Notes under the pieces: model-generated | What the model saw: only the letters and a program-made list of their open reading frames with translations | Told to the model about the DNA's origin: nothing | Databases searched by the model: none | Made by a program: the position numbers and the translations under genes | Shown here: one piece after another, positions 15,980 to 23,460 of the stretch | How the letters are laid out: every line of letters starts with the position of its first letter | How positions within the stretch are numbered: the first letter of the stretch is position 1 | DNA from: H17-190 sp034435615 | GTDB taxonomy: Bacteria; Chloroflexota; Dehalococcoidia; SM23-28-2; HRBIN24 | Direction of reading: 5' to 3' | Assembly (NCBI GenBank): GCA_034435615.1 | Contig: DAOTWZ010000003.1 | Location: forward strand, 1-27,036 | Length of the DNA stretch: 27,036 nt

Positions 15980-16001
15980 CATCTGGCCAAGGAGGCGAGC
16001 C

Positions 16002-17228
16002 ATGACCAAGGCCCCCCTGGAAGGGATCAAAGTGGTGGAGTGGACCGTCTACGCCCAAGGGCCCCTCTCGGGCGTCATGCTGGGGGAGCTGGGCGCCGAC
16101 GTCATCAAGATCGAGGACTTCGCCGGCGGCGGCGACCCCGCCAGAGGGATGCTCAACGTGGTGGGGGTGGTGGACGCCCGCATGCCCGGCGACCGCAGCG
16201 CCTTCTTCGAGATCATGAACTTCAACAAGCGCTCCCTCTGCCTCAACCTCCGCCACCCCCAGGGGCGGGAGCTGGCCCGCCAGCTCATAGACCGCGCCGA
16301 CGTCTTCGTCGTCAACCAGCGCATCCCCACCATCCTCAAAGCGGGGCTGGACTACGAGACCCTGCGGCAGCGCAACCCCCGCCTCATCTACGCCCTGGCC
16401 ACCGCCTACGGCGAGCGGGGCCCTCAGGCCGAACGGGGCGGCGTGGACTACACCGGCCAGGCCCGCTCGGGCATGATGTTCGGCGCCGGCACCGAGGAGG
16501 ACCCTCCCTACTACCTGACGGGGGGCTTCGCTGACATGGGGGCGGCCGTCCTCCTCTCCCACGCCGTCATCACCGCCCTCCTGGCCCGGGAGCGCCACGG
16601 CGTTGGCCAGAAGCTGGAGCTCTCCAACCTGAGCGCCGCCATGTGGATGCAGTACTGGGCGGTGGGCATCACCCTCATGATCCAGCGCCCCTGGCCCCGC
16701 ATCGACCGTCGCACGGCCGGCCACCCCCTCTACAACCACTACCGCTGCAAGGACGGCCAGTGGCTGGCCCTGGCCAGCATCCGGCCCGAGCACTGGGAGC
16801 GCTTCTGCCAGCGGGTAGGGCTGGAGCACCTGCTGGAGGACGAGCGCTTCAGGGACGCCGACCGGCGGCGGGCCAACGCCCGGGAGCTCATCGCCATCCT
16901 GGACGAGCACTTCCTCACCCGCACCCGCCAGGAGTGGGAGGAGCTCCTCCTCCAGGAGCCCCCCTTCGTCTTCGAGCGGGTGCAGCGCATCGAAGACCTC
17001 CAGGAGGACGAGCAGGTGCTGGCTAACGAGTATGTCAGGGAGATGGAGCACCCCCGCTACGGGAGGGTCAAGGTGCAGGCCTACCCCATCCGCTTCTACG
17101 AGACGCCCACCAGGGAGCGGCGCCCCGCCCCGGAGATGGGCGCCCACAGCCTGGAGGTCCTCACCTCAGAGCTGGGCCTCAGCGAGGAGCAGGTAGCCCA
17201 GCTCATCACCGACGGCGTCGTGGCCTAG
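16002..17228 (+). CDS. CaiB/BaiF family III CoA-transferase-like protein, catalytic Asp replaced by Ser
   Basis: This 408-residue protein is a close paralogue of the one at 198, sharing DYTGQARSG, NPLYNHYRC-type residues (HPLYNHYRC here), and the C-terminal EWEELL and FERVQ segments. At the catalytic position, E-L-S-N-L-S-A-A, the Asp is Ser211. The ATG at 16002 has GGAGG 6 nt upstream; the frame is open 38 codons further but that segment is Arg/Pro-rich, lies in the predicted leader and has no family match. The protein is expected to bind CoA esters in the cytoplasm; whether it transfers CoA is unclear. Confidence 0.9.
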   Translation: MTKAPLEGIKVVEWTVYAQGPLSGVMLGELGADVIKIEDFAGGGDPARGMLNVVGVVDARMPGDRSAFFEIMNFNKRSLCLNLRHPQGRELARQLIDRADVFVVNQRIPTILKAGLDYETLRQRNPRLIYALATAYGERGPQAERGGVDYTGQARSGMMFGAGTEEDPPYYLTGGFADMGAAVLLSHAVITALLARERHGVGQKLELSNLSAAMWMQYWAVGITLMIQRPWPRIDRRTAGHPLYNHYRCKDGQWLALASIRPEHWERFCQRVGLEHLLEDERFRDADRRRANARELIAILDEHFLTRTRQEWEELLLQEPPFVFERVQRIEDLQEDEQVLANEYVREMEHPRYGRVKVQAYPIRFYETPTRERRPAPEMGAHSLEVLTSELGLSEEQVAQLITDGVVA

Positions 17229-17254
17229 GGACGGCGGAAGACAACGGTAGCCAT

Positions 17255-17274
17255 CGCTGCGGCGGCTGGCAGCG
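17255..17274 (+). terminator. Hairpin between third and fourth CoA-transferase genes
   Basis: CGCTGC and GCAGCG form a 6-bp stem with an 8-nt loop, 26 nt after the stop and just before the next -10 box. It is weak without a U-tract. Confidence 0.3.
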
Positions 17275-17280
17275 GGCCCG

Positions 17281-17289
17281 TGTTATACT
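17281..17289 (+). promoter_or_regulatory. Extended -10 promoter of fourth CoA-transferase gene
   Basis: TGTTATACT is an extended -10 (TGn plus TATACT) without a recognisable -35, about 40 nt before the ATG at 17329. Confidence 0.5.
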
Positions 17290-17328
17290 CGCGGCAGCCC
17301 GCACACTAGCGCTGAGGAGGTCTGGCCC

Positions 17329-18531
17329 ATGGGACGTCCTCTGGCTGGCATCACCGTCATCGAGCTGGCCCAGGTGTGGGCCGGGCCCACCGCCGGCATG
17401 TACCTGGCCGACCAGGGCGCCCAGGTCATCAAGGTGGAGCCTCTCTGGGGCGATGACGGGCGCCGCGCCCTCTCCCGGCCTCCCCTCGCCAACGGCCAGA
17501 GCCGCGCCTTCCTCGCCCTCAACCGCAACAAGCGGGGCATCGCCCTGGACATCTCCCACCCCAAAGGACGGGAGATAGTCTACCAGTTGGTGCGCCGGGC
17601 CGACGTCCTGGTGCACAACTTCCGCCCCGGCGTGGCCGAGCGGCTGGGCTACGACTACCCCACCCTCAAGGGCATCAACCCCCGTCTCGTCTACGCCTGG
17701 CTCACTGGCTACGGGCCCCAGGGCCCTTACGCCCGCCTGGGCAGCTACGACCTCATCGTCCAGGCCATCGCCGGCATCCTGGGACGCCGGCGCCTCCCCG
17801 ACGGCACCCCCGTCAACCCCGGCGTCTGGGTGGCCGATATGGGCGCCGGCATCCTCCTGGCCTACGCCATCCTCCTGGGGCTCCTGCACCGGGAGCGCAC
17901 AGGGGAGGGAAGGATGGTCACCACCTCCCTCCTCCAGGCCGCCCTCGCCATGCAGGTGGTGGACCTGGTGGACGCCGAGCGGGAGGCGCTCCCCGAGCGC
18001 CCCATAGACTACTCCACCCAGGCCATGTACGGCTGCTACCGCTGCGCCGATGGCCAGTACCTGCTGCTGGTGGTGGTCCAGGACGGTCAGTGGCAGCGCC
18101 TCTGTCAGGCCCTGGGGGTGCCCCACCTGGCCCAGGACCCCCGCTTCGCCACCACGCTGGCCCGCGCCCAGAGTAGCCCCGAACTCCAGGAGCTTCTCAC
18201 CTCCCTGCTGGCCACCAGGACACGGGAGGAGTGGCTGGCCCTCCTCCAGGCCGCCGACATCCCCTGCGCCGCCGTCTCCGGCGGCTACGACGTCCTGGGC
18301 CATCCCCAGATCGAGGCCAACGGCATGGCGCTGACGCTGGAAGACCCGGTGGGAGGGAAGGTGCGCATGGTGGCTCCCCCGGTCAGAGTCCACGACGGCG
18401 AGACCGTGGATATGCGGCCGGCGCCCCTGCTGGGCCAGCACACACGCGAGGTGCTCCAGGAGCTGGGCTACTCCCAGGAGCAGATAGCCGCCCTGGCCCA
18501 GGAGGGCGTCATCGGCCTGGGGGAGGCCTAG
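17329..18531 (+). CDS. CaiB/BaiF family III CoA-transferase-like protein, catalytic Asp replaced by Gln
   Basis: A 400-residue member with PLAGITVIELAQVWAGP, YLADQGAQVIKVE, NRNKRGIALDISHP and YDLIVQAIAGILG. In overall sequence it looks like the classical branch, as does the protein at 1635, yet the catalytic stretch is V-T-T-S-L-L-Q-A-A-L, so the Asp is Gln203. GAGGAGG lies 8 nt upstream of the ATG. It has its own extended -10 promoter and is convergent with the next CoA-transferase gene, 69 nt away. Gln cannot form the usual aspartyl-CoA thioester, so its activity needs testing; family membership itself is secure. Confidence 0.9.
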   Translation: MGRPLAGITVIELAQVWAGPTAGMYLADQGAQVIKVEPLWGDDGRRALSRPPLANGQSRAFLALNRNKRGIALDISHPKGREIVYQLVRRADVLVHNFRPGVAERLGYDYPTLKGINPRLVYAWLTGYGPQGPYARLGSYDLIVQAIAGILGRRRLPDGTPVNPGVWVADMGAGILLAYAILLGLLHRERTGEGRMVTTSLLQAALAMQVVDLVDAEREALPERPIDYSTQAMYGCYRCADGQYLLLVVVQDGQWQRLCQALGVPHLAQDPRFATTLARAQSSPELQELLTSLLATRTREEWLALLQAADIPCAAVSGGYDVLGHPQIEANGMALTLEDPVGGKVRMVAPPVRVHDGETVDMRPAPLLGQHTREVLQELGYSQEQIAALAQEGVIGLGEA

Positions 18532-18600
18532 GGGGCGCTCAGTCGTCGCGCCCGGCCCTGCCTGCGCCACTCAGTGGGTGGGGGAGCGGCGGGAGGCCCT

Positions 18601-19812
18601 TCACCAGACGGCGCCCTCCGCCTTCAGGGCCAGCACCTCCTCCAGCGTGTACCCGCAGACCTCCTGCAGCACCTCGTCCGTGTGCTGGCCGTGGGCAGGG
18701 GCGCCGTGGCGCGGCGGCGGGAAGCCCTCCATCTCGAAGGGCAGGGCCGGCATCTTGTAGCCGGTGTCCAGGGTCACTATATACTCGTTGGCCACCACCT
18801 GAGGGTCGTCCGGCAGCTCCGAGTAGCGGTTGACGGGGGCGAAGAGCAGCCCCTTTTCCCGGTAGCGGCGCTCCCATTCCTCCCTGGGCTGGCTGGCGAA
18901 GACCTCGTCCAGGATGGCCACCAGCTCCTGACGGTTGGCCGCCCGCGCGGCGTCGGAGTTGAAGTGGGGGTCGTGCTCCAGGTGTTGCAGGCCCGTCACC
19001 TCGCAGAAGTCGTGCCAGAAGCGCTGGCCCATCCAGAGGCCGGAGGCGAACCACTTGCCATCGGCGCAGCGGTAGATGCTCATGAGGGGGTTGGCTGCCT
19101 CGGAGCGCTGGGAGGGCTCGTACTCCAGGCCCAGGTTGGCATAGAGGACGACGTGGTACATGGCCAGCCACATCATGCTGCTCACCTGGGAGGCGTAGAC
19201 CACTCTGGGAGCGCGGCCCGTGCGCTCCCGCGCCATGAGGGCGGCCAGCGCTCCGAAGCCCAGCATCGTCCCCGTCATGACATCGCTCATGGCACCCGCC
19301 GGGTAGCTGGGCTCCCCGCCCGGCCGGGCCAGGGCGAACATGAAGCCGGAGCGGGCCATCCCCACCGTGTCCTGACAGGCGTCGTCAGCGTAGGGCCCCC
19401 GCGGGCCGAAGCCGCTCCCCTGGACGTAGATGATCTCCGGGTTCTCCCGGTGGATGGACGCCTCGTCCGCCCCCACGGACCGCAGCGCCTCGGGGCTCAG
19501 GTTGGTCACCATGAGGTCGGCCTTCTTGACCAGGCGATAGAAGGCCTCCCGGCCTCTGGGGTGGTAGAGGTCGATGGCGACGCTCTTCTTGTTGCGGTTG
19601 GCCGTTTCGTAGACGATGTTGCGGCCGTCGGGCAGGAAGCAGGGACGACCGTAGGCATAGCCCAGGCCGCGGGCGTGGTCGCCCACACCGGGGCGCTCCA
19701 CCTTGAGCACTTCCGCCCCCAGGTCGGCCAGGATCTGGGCGGCCACCGGCCCCTGTATCCACATGGTCAGGTCGACGACGCGAATGCCCTCCAGGGGGAG
19801 CTCTCCTGGCAT
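18601..19812 (-). CDS. CaiB/BaiF family III CoA-transferase-like protein, catalytic Asp replaced by Val
   Basis: A 403-residue family member with PLEGIRVVDLTMWIQGP, LADLGAEVLKVERPG and NRNKKSVAIDLYHP. It belongs with the proteins at 198 and 16002 by DTVGMARSG, NPLMSIYRCADGKW and the final DDPQVVANEY. The catalytic stretch V-V-Y-A-S-Q-V-S-S has Val210 in place of Asp. GGAGGAGG precedes the ATG and a sigma-70-type promoter lies just upstream. Its gene order neighbour on the same strand is the VOC protein, but separate promoters suggest independent transcription. The substrate is unknown. Confidence 0.9.
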   Translation of the reverse strand: MPGELPLEGIRVVDLTMWIQGPVAAQILADLGAEVLKVERPGVGDHARGLGYAYGRPCFLPDGRNIVYETANRNKKSVAIDLYHPRGREAFYRLVKKADLMVTNLSPEALRSVGADEASIHRENPEIIYVQGSGFGPRGPYADDACQDTVGMARSGFMFALARPGGEPSYPAGAMSDVMTGTMLGFGALAALMARERTGRAPRVVYASQVSSMMWLAMYHVVLYANLGLEYEPSQRSEAANPLMSIYRCADGKWFASGLWMGQRFWHDFCEVTGLQHLEHDPHFNSDAARAANRQELVAILDEVFASQPREEWERRYREKGLLFAPVNRYSELPDDPQVVANEYIVTLDTGYKMPALPFEMEGFPPPRHGAPAHGQHTDEVLQEVCGYTLEEVLALKAEGAVW

Positions 19813-19844
19813 CTTCTCGTCCTCCTCCGGGCAGACTCAGCGGG

Positions 19845-19874
19845 ATTGTAGCCTCCCCCTTCCCCGGGGGTCAA
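19845..19874 (-). promoter_or_regulatory. Promoter of the minus-strand CoA-transferase gene
   Basis: On the minus strand TTGACC (19874-19869), an 18-nt spacer and TACAAT (19850-19845) form a good sigma-70-type promoter 33 nt before the ATG at 19812. Confidence 0.6.
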
Positions 19875-19892
19875 CGCCGACCGCCGCGACAG

Positions 19893-20276
19893 TCAGCCTG
19901 TCATCCACTCGTGGCCTGGCCGCACCTGATAGAGCTCCAAGAGGAGACCGTCCGGCGCCTCACACATGATGTAGCGGAAGGACTCCGCCTCACGTATTCC
20001 CCTGGGGAAGACCAGGCCGCGGGCCTCCATGCGGGCCACCAGGGCATCCAGGTCATCGGTGCGGAGGCCCAGGTGGTGGACGACGCCACCTCTGCCCTCC
20101 CTGGGCGGATGGTCGTAGACGTGGAGGGCCAGGCCGCCCATCTCCAGGCGGACGTTGCGCCTCCCCACCAGCTCACGGTCGTATACCACGCGGGCGCCGA
20201 ACATCTCTCTGTAAAAGGCCACCGTCGCCTCGATGTCCGAGGCGAAGATATGGGCGTGGTCTAACTGTACTCGCAT
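19893..20276 (-). CDS. VOC superfamily (glyoxalase/dioxygenase-fold) protein
   Basis: A 127-residue single VOC domain with the paired beta-alpha-beta-beta-beta modules. Probable metal ligands are His7 (or His9) in LDHAHIF, His67 or His68 in VVHHLGL, and Glu114 in LLLELYQ. Such proteins include glyoxalase I, methylmalonyl-CoA epimerase and fosfomycin-resistance enzymes; nothing here decides among them, though an epimerase-like role beside CoA-ester genes would fit. The ribosome site GAGGAGGAGG is very strong, 8 nt from the ATG. Confidence 0.88.
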   Translation of the reverse strand: MRVQLDHAHIFASDIEATVAFYREMFGARVVYDRELVGRRNVRLEMGGLALHVYDHPPREGRGGVVHHLGLRTDDLDALVARMEARGLVFPRGIREAESFRYIMCEAPDGLLLELYQVRPGHEWMTG

Positions 20277-20310
20277 CGCTACGACCTCCTCCTCAGGGTG
20301 TGGCCCGGCT

Positions 20311-20316
20311 ATATTA
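20311..20316 (-). promoter_or_regulatory. -10 box for VOC gene
   Basis: The minus strand reads TAATAT in a GC-rich gap, 34 nt before the VOC start. No -35 stands out. Confidence 0.45.
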
Positions 20317-20350
20317 CCCGCCGCGCCACGTGTGGAGGGAGGTCGCAGCC

Positions 20351-20710
20351 CTATTCGCCTTCCTGGCGGAGGGCCATATAGGCCAGCTTGGCCAGGCCGC
20401 CGGCCACATGGGAACGGCGCTCCTGCTCCAGCTCCCCCTCCAGCCTTTCCTGGACCATCTCCGGGGAGGCCGCCAGGATGTTGCGGGTGGCGGCCGTGCT
20501 CAGCCCCAGGAAGGAGGCGATCTCGTCCACCGTCTTGTTCCCCTCCTCGCGCAGGACGACGGCGTAGGCCGCCTCCATGAGGCTGGGCAGCCAGGTGAGG
20601 CGCCGGCGCTCCACCAGCCCCCGCGGCCCGCCCAGGAGCTCAATCGCCTTGAGGAAGAGCCTCATGGCCCGTCCGTCCAGGTCGGCCACCTGCGGGGTCA
20701 CCTCCTGCAT
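20351..20710 (-). CDS. Small helix-turn-helix protein paired with KaiC-like ATPase
   Basis: A 119-residue, mostly helical protein. Residues 60-79 (TVDEIASFLGL followed by STAATRNIL) fit a helix-turn-helix. The rest has charged helices and no enzyme motif. I chose the ATG at 20710 for the perfect AGGAGGTGA ribosome site, which overlaps the stop region of the upstream ATPase gene; a longer start would add 12 residues. The 13-nt gap and overlap imply cotranscription and likely joint function with the ATPase. A DNA-binding or adaptor role is inferred. Confidence 0.75.
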   Translation of the reverse strand: MQEVTPQVADLDGRAMRLFLKAIELLGGPRGLVERRRLTWLPSLMEAAYAVVLREEGNKTVDEIASFLGLSTAATRNILAASPEMVQERLEGELEQERRSHVAGGLAKLAYMALRQEGE

Positions 20711-20723
20711 AGACTTCACCTCC

Positions 20724-21602
20724 TCACTCCTCCCCCTGTCGGGCAAGCCTGGGGCCGATCCTTACCAGCCCCGTCGGCGTGATCTCCATGATGTGGGTGC
20801 TGGTATCGTGGCCGCAGAGACGGCAGCCGTCGATGCGGAAGAGGCGGACGGTCTCCCCCACGGGCAGGCCGAAGATCCTGGCCTGCTGGGGGGTGAGGAG
20901 CGTCTGCTTGGCCAGCACCAGCGTGCCGTCCAGGATATGGCCCACGGCGTAGCCGCCGGCCGCCTCCGCCGTCAGCGCCTCGTGTCCGCTCCGCTTCTGA
21001 GAGATGAGGAGGCCCGTCTGGTGCCACTTCTTCAGGAAGTTGAAGACGGGCCGCACCACGTCCCGGGCCAGCATCTCCCGCGCCTCGTAGAGGCCGGTCA
21101 GGGAGTCTATGACGACGTGCCGCGTCCGGTAGGTGCGGATGGCGTGGGCCAGCGTATCGAAGAAGGTGGGGAGGTCCTGGACGATGACGCTGTGGCTGGC
21201 CCCGTCCACCAAGACGATGCGCTGCTGCACCTCCCTGAAGTCCAGCCCCATGGCCCGCGCCCGCTGCTCCAGGCCCATGGCGGCGAAGGGAGCGGGGCTC
21301 TCCAGGGTTACCAGGACGCAGGGCTCGCCACGGGCCGCCTGCGCCAGAACGAACTGTTCCGCCAGCAGGCTCTTGCCGGTGTCGGAAACGCCGGTAACCT
21401 GAAGGACACTGTAGCGGGGGATGCCGCCGAGAGGACGCTGGACGGGCCTGCCGTCCACCCACTCGGTCACGTAGAAGAGGTCGTCCAGACCCTCCACCCC
21501 GGTGGGCACCGCCTCCAGCCGGGGCGCCGAGCGGGCCACATCGGCCAGCAGTCCGATGGCCCCTTCCGGTATGGAGCGCTCCGGGAGCGTCACCGCCCTC
21601 AC
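20724..21602 (-). CDS. KaiC/RecA-like ATPase, single domain
   Basis: A RecA-fold ATPase of the KaiC/RAD55 type. From the GTG at 21602 it has 292 residues: TGVEGLDDLF (34-43), Walker A GVSDTGKS (71-78), Walker B HVVIDS (162-167) and a C-terminal CRLCGHDTSTH that may bind metal. These proteins act as ATP-driven signalling or regulatory switches in archaea and some bacteria. The start is uncertain: coding-like sequence with strong third-position GC bias continues at least 20 codons upstream of the GTG, without any ATG, GTG or TTG before the next stop (see the separate entry). It follows znuB on the same strand but after a 150-nt gap. Confidence 0.82.
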   Translation of the reverse strand: MRAVTLPERSIPEGAIGLLADVARSAPRLEAVPTGVEGLDDLFYVTEWVDGRPVQRPLGGIPRYSVLQVTGVSDTGKSLLAEQFVLAQAARGEPCVLVTLESPAPFAAMGLEQRARAMGLDFREVQQRIVLVDGASHSVIVQDLPTFFDTLAHAIRTYRTRHVVIDSLTGLYEAREMLARDVVRPVFNFLKKWHQTGLLISQKRSGHEALTAEAAGGYAVGHILDGTLVLAKQTLLTPQQARIFGLPVGETVRLFRIDGCRLCGHDTSTHIMEITPTGLVRIGPRLARQGEE

Positions 21603-21689
21603 CTCCCGTCCCTCTTCGTCGAGGATGAGGCCCTGGACGGGCAGGCTCTGCCGGGGCGGAAAGCCCTCGGGCTGGTCTCCACTATCCAG
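21603..21689 (-). other. Coding-like upstream extension of the KaiC-like gene
   Basis: In frame with the ATPase, this stretch reads as GDQPEGFPPRQSL followed by LPVQGLILDEEGREV and keeps GC at nearly all third positions. No ATG, GTG or TTG occurs in frame; CTG at 21689 is the only near-start, overlapping a TATCCT -10-like hexamer (21693-21688). Either a rare start codon is used, or the gene lost its start. Confidence 0.4.
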
Positions 21690-21752
21690 GATACCACAGC
21701 GTCGGCGGTCAGCGGGCGTCCCGCCGTCCCCAGGGGTAGTTAGGGCCTCGGC

Positions 21753-22601
21753 TCAGTGGGGGAGGGCCTCTCTGACTCCGCTTAGGACGTCCAGGCGGCC
21801 CCGAAGGGCGGACCAGAGGTAGGCCAGGAGGAAGGCCACCGCCGCTACCAGCACCACGTTGGCCCCGGAGGAGATGTCGAAGTAATAGCTCAGGTAGATG
21901 CCCAGCAACCCCGACAGCGCTCCCACCAGCGCCGACAGGACGACCAGATAGTGGAAGCTATGGGTCAGCAGGCGGGCCGTCACGGGCGGGATCACCAGCG
22001 CCGCCACCAGCATCGTCACGCCGATCACCTGCATGGAGACGACGATAGTCCCCGCCAGCACCAGAGCGAACAGGCTGTCCAGGAGTCCCGTCCGCACACC
22101 GTAGTAGGCGGAGACCTCGGGGTCGAAGGTGAGGAAGAGGAGCTTGCGGTAGGCCACCAGCACGAAGAGGAGGGCCAGCCCCGTCATGGCGGCCACAGCG
22201 ATGATATCCTGGCCCGTCACCCCCAGCACATCCCCCAGGAGGGCGGCCTCGAAGTTACGGGTGAAGGTGCGGTAGCGGCTTATGAGGGCCACGCCCACGG
22301 CGAAGCTGGCGGTGGTGATGACGCCTATGGCGGCGTCGGCGCCGATATACTGGCGCCGGCGGGTGGTGGCGTTGATCAGGAGGGCCGAGAGGAAGCCCCA
22401 CAGGCCGGCGCCCACGTAGAAGTTGAAGGCCATCACATAGCTGACGACGGCGCCTCCCAGCATGGCATGGGAGAGCCCGTGCCCGATGTAGCTCATCTTG
22501 CGCAGCACCACATAGACGCCGATGAGGCCGCACAGGGTGCCCACCAGCCCGGCCACGATGAAGCCCCTCACGAAGAACTCGTACTGGAAGGGCTCAAGCA
22601 C
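21753..22601 (-). CDS. znuB: Metal ABC transporter permease (ZnuB/TroC type)
   Basis: A 282-residue ABC-3-family permease with about eight hydrophobic segments. Typical stretches are FIVAGLVGTLCGLIGVYVVLRKMSYIGHGLSHA near the N-terminus and VSMQVIGVTMLVAALVIPP later, the family's conserved core (each continuous but only quoted in part here as GHGLSHA and ALVIPP). It forms the inner-membrane channel for the binding protein and ATPase encoded upstream. Its start overlaps the end of znuC by 8 nt, so the genes are translationally coupled. It is the last gene of the metal uptake operon. Confidence 0.93.
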   Translation of the reverse strand: MLEPFQYEFFVRGFIVAGLVGTLCGLIGVYVVLRKMSYIGHGLSHAMLGGAVVSYVMAFNFYVGAGLWGFLSALLINATTRRRQYIGADAAIGVITTASFAVGVALISRYRTFTRNFEAALLGDVLGVTGQDIIAVAAMTGLALLFVLVAYRKLLFLTFDPEVSAYYGVRTGLLDSLFALVLAGTIVVSMQVIGVTMLVAALVIPPVTARLLTHSFHYLVVLSALVGALSGLLGIYLSYYFDISSGANVVLVAAVAFLLAYLWSALRGRLDVLSGVREALPH

Positions 22602-23445
22602 GTCCGGCCTCCCCGGGATCGCCGCTGCGCTGGACGGCGTGCTCCTCGTAATAGCGGTGGGGACGCTCCGCCACCAGCACCAGGCCCTCGTGGTGGACCA
22701 CCGTCATCTCCGCCCCGTAGGTACGGCCCAGAACCTCGGGCGTGAAGACCTCGGCGGGCGGGCCGTCGGCTATGACGCTGCGGTTGATGCACACCACTCG
22801 GGGCAGGTGGGCGGCCACGGCGTTTATCTCGTGGGTGGTCAGGAGAATAGTCGTCCCCTCGTGGTTCAGCTCGTGCAGCAGGTGGAGGATGTCGTCCCGG
22901 GTCTTTATGTCGACGCCGGCGGTGGGCTCGTCCAGGAGGAGCAGACGGGGGTTGCTCACCAGGGCACGGGCGAGGAAGGCCCGCTGCTGCTGGCCGCCGG
23001 AGAGGGCACGGATGTGCCGCCCGGCCAGGTGGGCGATGCCCAGGCGCTCCATGATGGCGTAGGCCATCTCCCGCTCGTGACGGCGGGGCCAGGGCCACCA
23101 GGAGTCGGCGGCCAGTCCCATGAGGACTACCTGCTCCACCGTCACCGGGAAGCCCCAGTCCACCGTCTCCAGCTGAGGCACGTAGCCGGCGCGGGGACGC
23201 CGCCGGTCCACCGGCCGGCCCTCCACCAGCACCTGCCCCTGGTAGAACTGCACGGCCCCCAGGACGGCCCGCAGGATGGTGGTCTTGCCGGCGCCGCTGG
23301 GCCCCAGCAGCCCCACGAACTCCCCGGGCCAGACGGTCAGATCCACCTCCACCAGCGCCGGCGGGCCGCCGTAGCCGCAGGTGACGCCCCGGAACTCCAC
23401 CAGTGGCTGCTGGCCCAGGGGCTCGTGGGGCGCCGGGTGTAGCAT
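22594..23445 (-). CDS. znuC: Metal ABC transporter ATPase (ZnuC/TroB type)
   Basis: A 283-residue ABC ATPase with all motifs intact: Walker A GPSGAGKT (48-55), signature LSGGQQQR (148-155), Walker B LLLLDE (168-173) and the switch His205 in TTHEI. EFRGVTCGYGGPPAL at the N-terminus is the usual A-loop region of metal importers. It energises uptake through the permease. The gap to znuA is 15 nt. About 45 residues after the switch His form a C-terminal extension with no recognised motif. Confidence 0.94.
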   Translation of the reverse strand: MLHPAPHEPLGQQPLVEFRGVTCGYGGPPALVEVDLTVWPGEFVGLLGPSGAGKTTILRAVLGAVQFYQGQVLVEGRPVDRRRPRAGYVPQLETVDWGFPVTVEQVVLMGLAADSWWPWPRRHEREMAYAIMERLGIAHLAGRHIRALSGGQQQRAFLARALVSNPRLLLLDEPTAGVDIKTRDDILHLLHELNHEGTTILLTTHEINAVAAHLPRVVCINRSVIADGPPAEVFTPEVLGRTYGAEMTVVHHEGLVLVAERPHRYYEEHAVQRSGDPGEAGRA

Positions 23446-23460
23446 CGGCCTCCTCCGGGG

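Noticed and set aside
15888..16001. Longer N-terminus for the third CoA-transferase
   Set aside because: No family similarity, it starts within the promoter region, and a good ribosome site precedes 16002.
18532..18600. Terminator between the convergent CoA-transferase genes
   Set aside because: Only a 4-bp CCAC/GTGG stem is visible, too weak to claim.
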